A stretch of 64,000 nt of DNA from Turnera subulata (lineage: Eukaryota > Streptophyta > Magnoliopsida > Malpighiales > Passifloraceae), in contig JAKUCV010002295.1 of the NCBI GenBank assembly GCA_028386065.3, positions 2,444 through 66,443 of the forward strand. Reading direction: 5' to 3'. The notes under the pieces are model-generated. The model ran no database searches and had not been told where the DNA came from. It saw only the letters and a list, made by a program, of their open reading frames with translations. A program made the position numbers and the translations under genes. Shown here one piece after another: positions 52,312-64,000 of this stretch. Every line of letters begins with the position of its first letter. The first letter of the stretch is position 1.

Positions 52312-54097
52312 GATAAACAAATAAACCGCAGTATACAAGCAACCGTATATACACCAAAGCCAACACAGTACAATAGAGGTACAGCAAGCACAATATAGCA
52401 TCGGAATCAGACAACATACCGGACCTTACTATACAACTGACATCACATCGTTAAGCTAGTCCTCTAAACTCACTGATAATCGGCGACTGTCTATCCAATT
52501 TTATTATTAGGGCCCTTGTCACATGATAAGTATTGGCCGTGCCTGGTAGCCAGGTTAGCTAACCCCAGGGTGCTCCCCGCTAAATATCACAAATCATATC
52601 TCAAATAACCGAGTCCCACAGTCCTCGGCGGAAGTCCCGCAGTCCTTCCTATAACAAATCAACTGAGTCCCGCAGTCCTCCCTATCATATCACAATCACA
52701 AGGTGACTACCATCTGGCCGTACCAATACCTGTCACGTGACAATCTAGATATCTAGATGATATTACCACTGTTTATTATTATTTCTTATTCCACTATCCA
52801 ACAGTAATTCATCATACTCACTTTTCTGAGCAGGCTCTCAGCCTCACAGCTCTTATAGGAATCCAACGTCACAATACTAGGTCACTACCATTGACCCATC
52901 AAATACCACATATCTCATACTGATCAAATACCACATATCTCATACGAACAACACAATAATCATATCAACATCACAAGCACAACAGCTAATCCACAGTAGT
53001 CATCAAGCATATAACAATAATCACAACAGTAACCAGCAATAACATGACAGGTACGCAAGATAACATATAAACTGTAATCAAACAAACAACCGGGGTATCA
53101 CGGGCAGCATACCAAAGTTTATAAGTTTATATCCTCACCTGATGTGTCTCTGAAACTGCTATCCGGTCAAACCTCAATGTCCCTATATACATATATGGCA
53201 ACACAATCACTTATAATGCACCAACAAGATGGTTATGCATGATACTGGTTTAACAGTTATTAGACGGCTTTTCTGTTCATTTTATTATCTCCATAGTTCT
53301 TTTATTCATTTCTGTGGAGGTTACTAATAATCTATTTTCCATCTGGTATACCAATCATATCCAACATAAGTCAAAACCAAAACCGAGCGACCAAACCGAC
53401 ATCTCGGCCCTTAGGCTGCTTATGACAAGAAAGCATATATATACGTACACTTGTATGTAGTGTATACTTAAGAAAATATATTTGCAAATAAATCAAGTTA
53501 CGACCCGTTAGATACTCATAGTCCTTACGACGTAAATGATATTATTCCCGATTAAATACTAAATACTTATATGTTTTATAGACAATAATTATATAATAAT
53601 GGAAACGATAAATACGTCAAAATATTATTTAAATAATATTTCCTATAATAACTCATTTTATGGAAATTATCTCCAACTGTATGAAATTAACATAGCCGAT
53701 GTATGGTATAAAATAATTATAACGTAATGTTGTAGAATTGTACGTGTTTATATTTGATAGGGTAAAGATAATACTAATAATACCATTATTACATTAGCAA
53801 AATACCCTGGTATGTTAACAACATAGCATAACCATAAAATAGATTTTGTACAGTTATATATATATTAGTCTTATAAATACATAGTTAAATCCAAATAAGA
53901 TAATATCATTCCTAAACCTTAAATTAAATCATTAATTACTTAATTGTGTACATATATATAGCCAAAATACATAGTTATATCTCATAATTAAATTATGGTC
54001 TTATATTATTCAACCCAAGGAAATATCAGTAGCAATATATAGTAGAATAAGGTATGGGCCTATGATTGTTTTAGCCCAGAAGATTGGAGATTAAAAG

Positions 54098-56167
54098 TGT
54101 CACGCCCCCGCCTAAGCGCGACCGGCCAGGTACCGTGTGCACCATCATCATGCCACAAGACACCCCAAGGCCTATACACAACCTCACAGAAGCTTGTTGC
54201 CTCTGCCTCGCGGGTTACTAACAAGGACATGCGCAGCGTAAACGGAAACAAACAAAGAATGCAAAGGCAACAGAAATACCAAAAAGAATTAAACTCCATA
54301 TCCTCTAATGTTATAGAATTCTGCTACAAGGGGCACTAACTCATACAATGCCAATTATAACCTCTTTTAATACAACTAAATAAATAATACAACTCAGCTA
54401 TACCCATCAGTTTACGCTGCCCGTACTCTCATCCTCGCACCTGAAAAACAAGGGGAGGAATTGGGGGGTGAGTCCACTGACTCAGTAAGTAGAATCAACA
54501 TACTAGCAACAACCAACAATACCAAACAAGCGGCAAATAGCATCCAACAGCAAGGTTAACATCATAATGACCAAGCGGTCACAGCCTTCGCAAGGTCCAT
54601 CGATACATATATATACATAGCATCGTTACATATAGTATAGCATCCGTGCAATGCAATGCATGAATGTGCAAATGCTTAGCCCTATTATGGGCACATCAGC
54701 TCAGCCAAGGCTTTCATCAACATCATCAGCTTAGCACCATAGGTGCAATTCACCAAGCAATTGAGCATCTACCAAGCAAGTAGCACCATCAATCATCACA
54801 AGTAAGCAAACCCCACTTACCAAACCATTAGGCACATCAAGCCATCAAATCCATCCCTTTGGAACCCTTAGGCATCTAGGGTTCATACTTCTCTGTAACA
54901 CACATATAAATATGCATCACAACACAATTCAACCAACCACAACATATAAAGCACAATTAAATCACATAAATCAACCTTACAGCATCCCGGACATAATCTG
55001 CCCTGCACCAGCAGAACCTTTACCGAGGTTAAACACACAACTACAGGCCGCCCCAGCCTTGGGCACCAACATAAAAGTTGTAGCCCGTACTCTTAGCTTT
55101 CCAGAGCCACAAAAAACACTAAATTATAAGCTCTCTAACTCCAGATATGGCTCCTACATCAACTCGGGGTCAAGCAGCAGGTCTGCTGCTGGACAGCCGA
55201 CTTCCAAAGAGCATAACTCGCCCATTTCAGCTCCAAACCCCACATAACCGGTGCCATATGAACGATATGGGAGTTATCTAACCATAGGCTTTGGGATCAC
55301 TCAATTCCAACCGGTATTTTGGCCGGAATCATCACTTTAGTGGTCAGGGGTCTGTCTGGCCGAAAGCAGAACCACCCAAACCACACCTCTCTTTCTCTCC
55401 TCTTTTCCTCTCTTTCTCTTCTCTCTTTTCTCTCCAGCACCTAACACGAATTTGGTCTGATCAGAATGAGTGAGAGCTGCTTACTTCCAGCTCTTAAGTG
55501 ATGGGAAGTAGGTGACTAAGCACCTACTTGCCACACTTGCCAACTTGGTGCCACTTGCACCAAGTAGCTCTCCACCTCATGCTTGTTTTCCACCAATAGA
55601 ACCATGACACTCAACCTACTAGCTTACACACCAGACACACTCAGCAGCATATTCCTGAGCCACATGTCGAACCCTGATTGGTCGGTTTGGCAAATGACAC
55701 ATTTACCCTCATCGCACCCAATTGTGCACCGACGGGCACACCAATGCCCCGGTTGTGCACCATTCCGCACCAAATCGAACCAACCGATAATCCTCTTGGC
55801 CAATCATGCCTCTAGTGAATTTATTACACCAAGTTATCACATTCCTATCATTTCCAACCATTAATTGGCCCATTAGACAAGTCGAGCACTCGGGACACCA
55901 AACTAGGCCAACCGTGCCATCGGACCACTTCGAGCCCATTTCTGTGCACTAGGCAAGGCCTATGCGAACCATCTCATCTCAATCCGATATCAATCATGTT
56001 ACCGAGCCTAAACCCATACCATCATGTACACCCAACATTATCAACATCACCTACTTTCTCTCGAATACCCTATCCAACCTATACGAACCTGCCGGAAGGA
56101 CAAGCTACACCCGGATCTCATCATGCAAATACTTCTCTATATTCTAGGGTGTACCTGGGGTATTACA
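54098..56167 (-). mobile_element. Nested solo LTR of a second gypsy-type family
   Basis: On the minus strand it runs from TGTAATACCCCAGGTACACC (56167) to GGGGGCGTGACA (54098), 2070 bp. The perfect duplication AAAAG flanks it at 54093-54097 and 56168-56172. A truncated relative lies at 2795-4064. No internal coding is present. Confidence 0.9.
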
Positions 56168-56222
56168 AAAAGTATTAGAAATGTAGTTGTATTACTAACT
56201 CACTTAAACATAATTTAAGTTA

Positions 56223-58036
56223 GGATTAAAGCGTTTTTTGGTCCCTCTATAAGGCCTCAAAGTTGGAATTCATCCTCGTGTAGGATTTTGGCCATTTTTC
56301 ATCCCTGCGTTTGGTCCGTTTGGACTGTTTTGGGCTTTCCGGCCAGAACCCATTGGAAATCGCTGACGTGGCACATTTTCTGGTGCCACATCAGCTTCGT
56401 GGGTCCCACGTGTTAGGAAAAATCTAAAACCAAACCAGGATTCACCCGATCGGTTCCGCCTACCCGAATGACCCAAAAACCAAATTATAATTATATTATT
56501 TTTAATTATAACATGTATTTTAACAAAGTGATGATAATTCAAATAATAAATTTAGCTTAGTTCTAAAATAATAAACCATAATATAATTTTTTTTATTACT
56601 GGTATGTTTTATTATTAGACCTAAAAAAATTGTTTATTATTTAATATTCATGGGATGTTAACCCGAAATCAACCCTGCTCCACCCGAACGACCCAAACCC
56701 TTATATTAATGGTAATGATATGCTTTACTTTATTATTAATCAAAAAATTTAATTTATATTAATCATTTATATTTATTTATTTTTCTATCCATCTCTTTCA
56801 CAAAGAAAGAGGAAGAAATGAAAGTTTGGGTGCCGTCAGGGGCTGCCGCCGCCATGAGGGCTGCCTACAACCGCCACGGGCTGCCACCGCCACAAGGCCT
56901 GCCTGCATCGACCGGAGCACACAAAAGCAACGAACCCTACCTCGCTCCAGCAGCCGCAGCTTCCACAAAGACGCTACCCAGAGCAAAAGCCACCGTCCCA
57001 AATCCGGATCCGCCGCTCGAACTCGCCATGGAAGACGAAGCACCATCGATCGCCGCCTCAAGCTCCTTATCGCCTTCTCTCTCACCACATCGTGTCGCCT
57101 GCTAATTGACTCATCCATGCCACCGACGAGGTGGAGCAAGTCGTCCAACACCGCTGTACTGGGAGGAACGCCGCCGCCGCCTTAATCCTCCTCCTCAAAG
57201 CAACTCGTCGCCGCCACTCGCTCATTCCTCCTTCCCTCCATCTCTCTCCTTTACAGCCCAATGCAACGCTGCCTCCCTTTGATTTGTGTACCGCCTTCCT
57301 CTTTAATTGTTTTGTGAATTTCTTGGTAATAGGGGTTTGGACATAGTTGGCAGTGATGGCGTCGGTGGTGTTCCTGGGTTTTGTTGTGTATTATAAAATA
57401 AACTGGGTGTTCCATTATCACAATCGGCACAGCAGCGACGGAGCTGAGGAAGACGATGGCGGCGTGGGAGGACGGCGAGCGAGCCGAGAGACAGAGGAGA
57501 GAGGTGGAGACTTGTAATTAGGGATTTAAGTGTAATTATATTTTTTAATTAAGGATTTTCTTTTTTTGGGATTTAAGATAATTATATTTTTTAATTTAAT
57601 TTGGATAATAGAAAAATAAATTATGGATTGTTTAAAAAATTATATTTGGGAAAACATTCTGAGGGTGCAAAAAAAATAGGACGTTTGGAAATTTAATTAA
57701 AAAATAAATTTAAGAATAAAGATGATAATTTGGGCATTTTAACTAAAAAAAGTTAAAAAAATATGGATTGGGACATTTTTGTCGGGTTAATCGGTTGGAA
57801 GAAACAGGGTCGGGTGGAACTGATTTGGTTTTGGGGATAACCATGACAAGTGGGACCCACAAAGCTGACGTGGCACCTGAAAACTTGCCACGTCAGCAGT
57901 TTTAGCCGGATTTTGGCCGGAGCAACCGAAGCTGACCAAAAGGGGTGAACGGAGGGATGAAAAGAGGCCAAAATCCTACACGAGGATGAATTCCAACTTT
58001 GAGGGTCAACACAGGGACCAAAAAACGCTTTAATCC
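56223..58036. mobile_element. Non-autonomous Mutator-like element (MULE) with long TIRs
   Basis: Termini GGATTAAAGCGTTTTTTGG (56223 on) and its complement (ending 58036) begin inverted repeats that stay alignable for about 250 bp on each side. A perfect 10-bp duplication ATTTAAGTTA flanks the element (56213-56222 and 58037-58046). TIR length and a 9-11 bp duplication fit the Mutator superfamily. No transposase is encoded; the interior has AT-rich flanks and a GC-rich core. Confidence 0.88.
56818..57346. other. GC-rich passenger in the MULE
   Basis: This core is much richer in GC than the rest of the element and has open frames on both strands (for example 56818-57105 +, Ala/Pro/Ser-rich). 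It may be captured gene sequence, as in Pack-MULEs, but I recognise no source gene. A second GC-rich block lies at 57425-57520. Confidence 0.4.
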
Positions 58037-60396
58037 ATTTAAGTTATTTCGGAAATTAAAACTCGGTGGACCTTCACATTCGTTTAGCCCATCGGAAAGG
58101 ATAACATAGCTTCGGATTAACTAAATTAAATGCTTAATTGAACTTAGATATTATGGGCCTTTTATTGTAATTAGCCTAATCAAAATTAATAAAACTAAAA
58201 TTAAATACAATGGGCCTTTCGCGAGCCCAGGCAAAACATAAATTAAATAGATCTGGAAAATTAAATACGATGGGCCTTTTTAATAGCCCAAATGGAAATT
58301 AAATAAGAGCAGAAAATAAATAAATAGCAATATAAATTAAAAGCATGAATTAAATAATAGCATGGTAAAATAAATAAAGCATAAAATAAAAATCATAAAT
58401 TAGTTAAATTAAGTCAATCAATTTTAATTAGCATCGTCTTAAAGTCCGACTTCGTTATTATAATTCGAGGTCTGATTATGATGCATATGGATGGTCCAAG
58501 GCTCGGGTTTTACCCAAAGTCGATTTCCGAGCCCGCCGGAAAATTCCCAGGACTGCCGGAACCTCGCTGAAATCCGACGGTTACTGTTCATCATCCATCC
58601 AAAAGTCCAATCCACCGAGCAGAACCATCATCAAACCAATCGCCAACACTACCATCAAGCTCGCTGCCACCCTCCGGTGACCGGAACTCCACCACCCAAA
58701 ACACCACAACCCACAACCACAACAACCCCACAATCGACATAAAAAACAACACACAAACAACCACAGCAACAGAATCGGTCAGTCCCAAACCAGCAGAGAC
58801 CGGTTACAACAAAGGAAGGAAAAGAAAAGGGGTGAAGATCGATGCCGGATCTTACCCACATTGTCGGCGACGGTCGCGACAGGAGTGAGAGCGGCAGCTC
58901 GTGCTGCAGCGGTGGCGGATCGGAGAGGGAGAAGAAGAGATCGAGGAAGGGTAGGAGCCGCGAGGTGGAAGGCGCAAAGGGAGAAGGCGGCGGCGTGCTC
59001 TGCTCTTCTCGGTGGTGTCGGCCCGGCCCTTCTGTGGCGACGATGTCGAGTTGCAGGTGTCGGCAGCCGCGATTGGTGAGGGGGAGAGGGACGGCGGCGG
59101 GTCTCTTTGTCTGGTCGACGGCGCGGCTGGGCTCGCCGGCCTGTAGCGACAGAAAGCGAGGCGGAGCAAGGAGGAGGGCTAGAGGGAAGGAGGCAGGGAG
59201 GTGGTGGTGGCCTGCGCGTGGTGGTTCGGTGGCGGTGGTCTCGGGGAAGAAGGAAGGGGGAGGAGATGGCGGTGGGTGCAGGGCTGGTTGTGGTGGTGAG
59301 AGAGAGATGTGAGGGAGAGGAAGAGAGAGAGAGGTGGATGGAGAAGGTAAGTGATGCAGAGGAGGGCGTGAGGGCTCGGGTAAGGAGAAGAGAAGATAAG
59401 GAAGAAGGGAAAAGAGAGAAAGGTAGGAGTGGGGCCGGCCAGTGGAAAAAAAAAACGAGAGAGGGAAAGAAAAAGAAGGAGAGGAAAGAAAAGTGGGGCC
59501 GGCGGCTGAAGGAAAAATCGGGAGAGAGAAAGAAAGATAACCGGGAAAGAGGAAAGGGAAAGCGTGTGTTGTCGGGGCAATAATCGTGCCTATCGACACT
59601 CGAAACGTAGTTGTTTTAGACGACGGCTCGATTGATGCTCCTCGCAACCTCGTGTGTTAAATCTTTGTTTCAAACCAAATTATAATTTTAGAAATCTCAT
59701 TAATAGCAATTAGATTCTTTTACGACTTTCAAAATCATTCCTAAAACACGTTTAGGCATCAAAAAAATACATTTCTTTTAGGTTTCGATTAATAAATATT
59801 TTGGCAAAACGTTAGTGGTAATAATGATATTGATAATACTAATAATAATAACAACAACAACAATAACAATATTTATAATAATAATAATAACCAAAATTTT
59901 CGTAAGGAAAACGATATGGAAATTTACTCCAAAAGGGTGAATTCTCAATTAACTGCGATAAAATTTTATTCACCACCATAAAAGTTAAAATAAAACAGTA
60001 AAATTATTAGAAATTTTACCCGGGTCATTACAGTTCTTGTTAATAAGAAAACATGGCATCCTTCGTTCTAATCTATTATATATATTTAAAACTGTATCCC
60101 TCATCAGGTTTTGACACATAGGATTTTTAGAGTCTTGTTTTTTTGCCATGTGTAGGCTTTGAGGTCTTTGTTTTTTGCCATGTGGAGGATTGTAGGTGTT
60201 GTTTGATAGGCCCTTATTTTCATTATAATTATCCCAATTAGAGTTAAGAAAAAACCTTTAGCTCATTCATTTTGTTCCGATTTTTTAAAGAAAAGATTTC
60301 ATAATTATCCCAATCAGATTTAAGAAAAAAATATATAACTCATTGATTTTGTTCCTATTTTTTAAAGAAAAATAAATTATCAGAACTAGCTCACTT

Positions 60397-60413
60397 CCCG
60401 TGGGTTTCACGGG
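60397..60413 (-). other. Helitron 3' hairpin
   Basis: Arms CCCGTG and CACGGG (perfect 6 bp, 5-nt loop) precede AAGTGAG and CTAG on the minus strand. It is similar to the terminus at 2449-2475. Confidence 0.65.
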
Positions 60414-60419
60414 CTTGCT

Positions 60420-61790
60420 TATTAATTAATTTATCGAAAAAATTTAACATTCTAACTACCGTTTCTAGGCAATTATTATGTAATATTAAAAAAATATTGT
60501 AAATAATTTGTTTCCAAATTTTTCTTTTTATCAATTTTTTTCATTTTTTCATATAGATTTGGAAAATAAATAAAAAATTATTAAAATATAAATTAGAATA
60601 AATATCAGAAAAATAAATAAAATAAACTATTTAATAATCATATAAATAATAAATAGTTTTTTAAACTTAAACATGCATTATTGGCCCCTAAAACAAAAAA
60701 CATATTAAAAAAACAAAGAAAAAGTTAAAAAAATTAATTAATAATAACCAAGAAAATAAAAAAATATAAGGGAGTAATTTTTAAAACATAAAATAGAAAA
60801 TGAATAAAAAATATTATTACAAAAAATTAAAACAGAAAAATATAATATAGATTTGAAATTAAATTCTTAAAAACCTAATTAATAATAATACGAATAATAA
60901 TTAATTTTGCAAAGTTAAACATGGATCATTGAGCTAAAAAAGAACAAAAATATCAAACAAGAGAAGTAAAAAACAAAAGAATTAATGAAGGATAAAAAAA
61001 ATTAAAAAAAATTAAGAGACTAATTTTAAATAAATAAAAATCAGAAAAATAAATAAAAAAATATTATGCAGAAAAAAATTAAATTAGGAAATAGAAAGTA
61101 AATCAGAAAAATAAATACAATAAACTATTTAATAATCATATAAATAATAGTTAATTTTTTATATTTAAACATACATCAGTGAGTCCCAAAACAAAAAAAA
61201 TATATTAAACAATAAAAAAATTAAAATAATTAATAATAAAAAACATAAAAAATTAGAGGGTAATTTCTAAAAATAAAAATCAGGAAAAAATAATAAAAAA
61301 ACTATTATTATGAAGAAAAAACATTAAAATAGAAAATAGAAATACATTAGAGGAAAAATAAAGTAAAATACTCAGTAATAATATAAATAATAATTAATTT
61401 TGTAAATCTATACCTGCATCATTTTTTAATCCATGCTTGGGCCTACATAATTGACCCTAAAACAAAAAAAATTAAAAAAATAATAAAAAATATAATAATT
61501 AATTAATAAAAACATAAAAAAAACATAAAATGAGTCATTTTTAAAACAGAAATCATAAAAATAAATAAAAATTATTATTATTATTGTGAATAAAAATTTA
61601 ATAAAAAATAGAATATAAATCAGAAAATACATAAAAAATATTAAATAATAATTAATTTTAATAATTTAAACATGCATAATTGAGTCCTAAAATAAAAAAT
61701 ACTAAAGAAAAATTAAAAAATATATAAAAATAAAAGATACAACAAAAAATATTATATAAAATAATAATATAAAGAATAATTAATTTATGA
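60420..61790. repeat. ~250-bp tandem repeat, about five copies
   Basis: A marker phrase like AAACATGCATTATTGG.CCCTAAAAC recurs near 60668, 60925, 61167, 61415 and 61668, spacing about 242-257 bp. Between markers are A-rich blocks of AAATCAGAAAAATAAATA type. Confidence 0.8.
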
Positions 61791-62391
61791 AATGAAAATT
61801 TAACAAATTAAAAGACATGATAAATTGAAACACAGCTTTGCATCAATTAGACTCATATCTATGCTAATCAGGAGGTTCTACAATTTTGTATTCAAGGATT
61901 CCCACAGTCTTGAAACTCTAACTTGATTTTTCCATAAATCATTATGAGGAGTCAATTCATCCAAAGCTTTAATATATATTTTCCTGCACAAAAAAAATTT
62001 AAATGATTAAAATAGATTGGGAAAATAAAAGGAATATAAAAACAAATAGGATGCTTAACTATAATATTATATCAACATTCATAGAGAAGGAATTAGAGAG
62101 AATGAGTGAATTATAGAGAAACTGTATCACACACAAATAGAGACTATATCTAGGCCTTGTGTAGTGCAAAAACAAAATAAAGAAGGAGTAAAAGGAAATG
62201 AATGAATGATAGAGAAACTGTGTCACATACAGAGATTATTATTTCACATACACAAAACAAACAGAGACTGTATCTGTATTTATAGAGAGATGATGGAATT
62301 TTTTAAGAGATGCACTATAGGTTAGTTGAGTATAATATAATTCTTATCAAATAACAATAATAGAGTAAATCACATAATATATATAACAATC

Positions 62392-62715
62392 TCTGCGTGT
62401 GAATTTTCTTTTGAACAGCTTGGCTGTGATTCGAATTCTTTTTAAAAGAATATAATTAAAATCAGATTCATAATTTAAATGAAAAGAGTTTTATCCTTAT
62501 CTTTATCGATTAGAATCTTTGGTTATCAATTTAATGAAAAAATATATATAATAATAATATCTGCGTGTGAATTTTCTTTTGAACAACTTGGGTGTGTTTG
62601 GAATTTTTTTAAAAGAAATATAATTAAGATCAGGTTATCAGTACTATTCTTGCGTGTGAATTTTCTTTTGAACAATTTGAGTGTGATTGGAATTCTTTTT
62701 AAAGGAGTATAATAG
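62392..62715. repeat. Three copies of a CTGCGTGTGAATTTTC repeat
   Basis: Copies start near 62392, 62561 and 62650 and continue with TTTTGAACA.CTTG..TGTG.TTGGAATT and AAAAG..TATAAT. They lie near the 5' end of the minus-strand Helitron-like element. Confidence 0.8.
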
Positions 62716-63225
62716 ATCAGGTTACACTGGGATAATTATGTTTGTCATTTTGGCCAATCAAACTACACCTACAATCCTCCAAAAGGCAATAAAGGAAGAG
62801 CCCAAAGCCTCCACATGGCAATAAAGCAAGACTCCAAAAATCATATGTGTCAAAACTTTGTGAGGGATACAACTTTAAATATATATAATAGATTAGAAAA
62901 AAAACGTAAACACTCCATGATCAGAATAAAAAAAACCGTTAACTCATTCATTTTGTTCCGATTCAAATCAAAGAAAAGATACAAAAAAAACCTCCATGAT
63001 TAGCAATTTTGAAAATAAATTTGTAAAACAATTCATCCAAAGCTAAATTTGTATGAATTGTTTTAGCAAGATTAGTACCCTCCACGATCAAATTTTTTTT
63101 AAAAAAAATACAGTCCTAATTATACTACACTTTTAGCAAGATGACTTAAGGTAAAACCTTTAACTCATTTATTTTGTTCCGAATTTTTAGCTTGCAGTAC
63201 GTACTAATCTTATTCTCTTTTTTTT

Positions 63226-63800
63226 GTTCTCTATACAATACTATTTTGGTTTTTAAGTTCCTGTATCTAATACAGTTTCTTTAGAGAAACAAAAAAGTGT
63301 AATCAGACAGAGAAATTCAGATGTTAGTACATTAAAATACGGATACAGTTTCTGTGTTTTTCAGTTTCTTTACAATTCTTTTTTGTTTTTTAAGTTTCTG
63401 CTCGTACAGTTTCTTTTAGAAACAAAGAAGTGAAAACACACTGAGAAATCCGAACGTCAGTACAATGAAATCCGGATACAGTTCCTGTGTTTTACAGTTT
63501 CTTTACAATTCTATTTTGTCTATTTTGTTTAAAAAGTTTGTGTGTCTTATATGGTTTCTTTTGAGAAACAAAAAATTGAAAACACACTAAGAAAATCCAG
63601 ATGTCAGTACAATGAAATCCGGATACGGTTCCTGTGCTTTACAATTTCTTTACAATTCTATTTTGTCTATTTTGTTTAAAAAGTTTGTGTGTCTCATATG
63701 GTTTCTTTTGAGAAACAAAAAATTAAAAACACACTAAGAAATCCAGATGTCAGTACAATGAAATCCGGATACAGTTCCTGTGTTTTTCAGTTTCTTTTCA
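63226..63800. repeat. ~146-bp tandem repeat, four copies
   Basis: GGATAC(A/G)GTT.CTGTG occurs at 63341, 63474, 63621 and 63767 (spacing 133, 147 and 146). Each unit also has TTTCTTT..GAGAAACAAA, a small inverted repeat, and CAGTACAATGAAATCC. The last two units are the most alike. Confidence 0.85.
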
Positions 63801-64000
63801 AAATCATCACTTTTAAAAGATACACTCCCAATTATACTTTAACTAAATCCAAAAAACCAACCTCCATCCTATCAGAAAAAAAAAAAAACCTTAAACCCAT
63901 TGATTTTGTACCGATTCCTTTTTAAAAAGATTAAATTGTTAATTACTAAACTCTTATCTCTAGATATTTATAAATACAGGTACAGGTTTTATTTTTTATA

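Larger units (their letters stand above)
51999..60032 (-). mobile_element. Solo LTR (minus) interrupted by two younger elements
   Basis: On the minus strand it begins TGTAATGACCCGGGTAAA (60032) and ends CGGGGTGTTTCA (51999). The perfect duplication GTTCT flanks it at 51994-51998 and 60033-60037. It contains the solo LTR 54098-56167 and the Mutator-like element 56223-58036. Without these and their duplications it is about 4.1 kb and aligns with 33243-38407. Its GC-rich leader (58660-59640) holds long open frames on both strands, typical of composition. Its exon-like segment is 53139-53182. Confidence 0.9.
60386..62892 (-). mobile_element. Complete non-autonomous Helitron-like element (minus)
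   Basis: On the minus strand it runs from TCTATTATATATATTTAAAG (5' end, 62892) to AAGTGAGCTAG (3' end, 60386), 2507 bp. It is preceded by A and followed by T, so it sits in an AT dinucleotide without duplication. A hairpin lies 11 nt before the 3' end. The interior consists largely of AT-rich tandem arrays and has no Rep/helicase coding. Confidence 0.7.
60072..64000 (+). mobile_element. Helitron-like element (plus), interrupted, 3' end outside
   Basis: A TCTATTATATATATTTAAAA start follows an A, as at Helitron 5' ends. About 120 bp from this point match the 5' end of the inverted element at 62892. The sequence is split by 60386-62892 and seems to resume at 62893; repeated phrases such as AACTCATTCATTTTGTTCCG occur on both sides. 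No 3' hairpin/CTRR end is seen before the window ends, and no coding is visible. Confidence 0.55.

Noticed and set aside
58655..59647. 330-codon open frame on the minus strand
   Set aside because: It lies in the GC-rich leader of a solo LTR. The peptide is Pro/Ser/Leu-rich low complexity, overlaps open frames on the other strand and has no domain. Related LTRs do not keep the frame.
60072..62892. Interpretation as one large foldback DNA transposon
   Set aside because: The matching arms are not the outer ends of a unit with a target duplication. The internal CTAG end with hairpin at 60386 and the AT junction fit nested Helitrons better.

Overview
This window looks like nuclear DNA of a flowering plant, probably a eudicot. 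The evidence is introns with GT/AG borders, a SABATH methyltransferase gene, a plant-type KDO8P synthase gene with 13 coding exons, a chloroplast-targeted CCB3-like gene, and a dense nest of plant transposons. I cannot name the species. Three host genes appear intact: a SABATH carboxyl methyltransferase (+, 21008-23048), a CCB3-like YggT protein for cytochrome b6 maturation (-, 40017-41540) and KDO8P synthase KDSA (-, 44707-51453). They belong to unrelated pathways and do not form a functional cluster.

Layout. 1-5.6 kb: the end of an LTR, the 3' end of a Helitron-like element with a ~60-bp minisatellite, an LTR fragment and a decayed Ty1/copia gag with its PBS. 5.6-10.6 kb: a minus-strand LINE, split by a solo LTR (7560-10157, duplication ATCCA). 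10751-20605: a complete but dead Ty3/gypsy chromovirus (Tekay/Del type) with 2.4-2.7 kb LTRs and duplication CTGCA, ending about 400 bp upstream of the SABATH start codon. 24682-32644: a second LTR element with Tat/Ogre-like gag, no recognisable pol and duplication GTTTT (a TR-GAG-like, non-autonomous design). 33243-38407: a minus-strand solo LTR that contains a plus-strand solo LTR (35518-37204). 40-41.5 kb: CCB3-like gene. 42.1-43.6 kb: LINE ORF1 relic. 44-51.6 kb: KDSA. 51999-60032: a solo LTR containing another solo LTR (54098-56167) and a Mutator-like element with long terminal inverted repeats and a 10-bp target duplication (56223-58036). 60072-end: a Helitron-like element with a second, related Helitron-like element (60386-62892) inserted in the opposite orientation, plus several tandem arrays.

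The most interesting signal is in the LTRs related to the Tekay-like element. Although diverged, most carry the same architecture: a GC-rich leader, GT/AG-bounded exon-like segments, short palindromic or tandem motifs, and near the LTR 3' end one or two adjacent stem-loops whose stems are kept by wobble and compensatory changes while the loops vary. These lie just upstream of a conserved splice-acceptor-like CAG. This suggests a conserved RNA structure, possibly linked to splicing of the LTR transcript. It is inferred from sequence alone.
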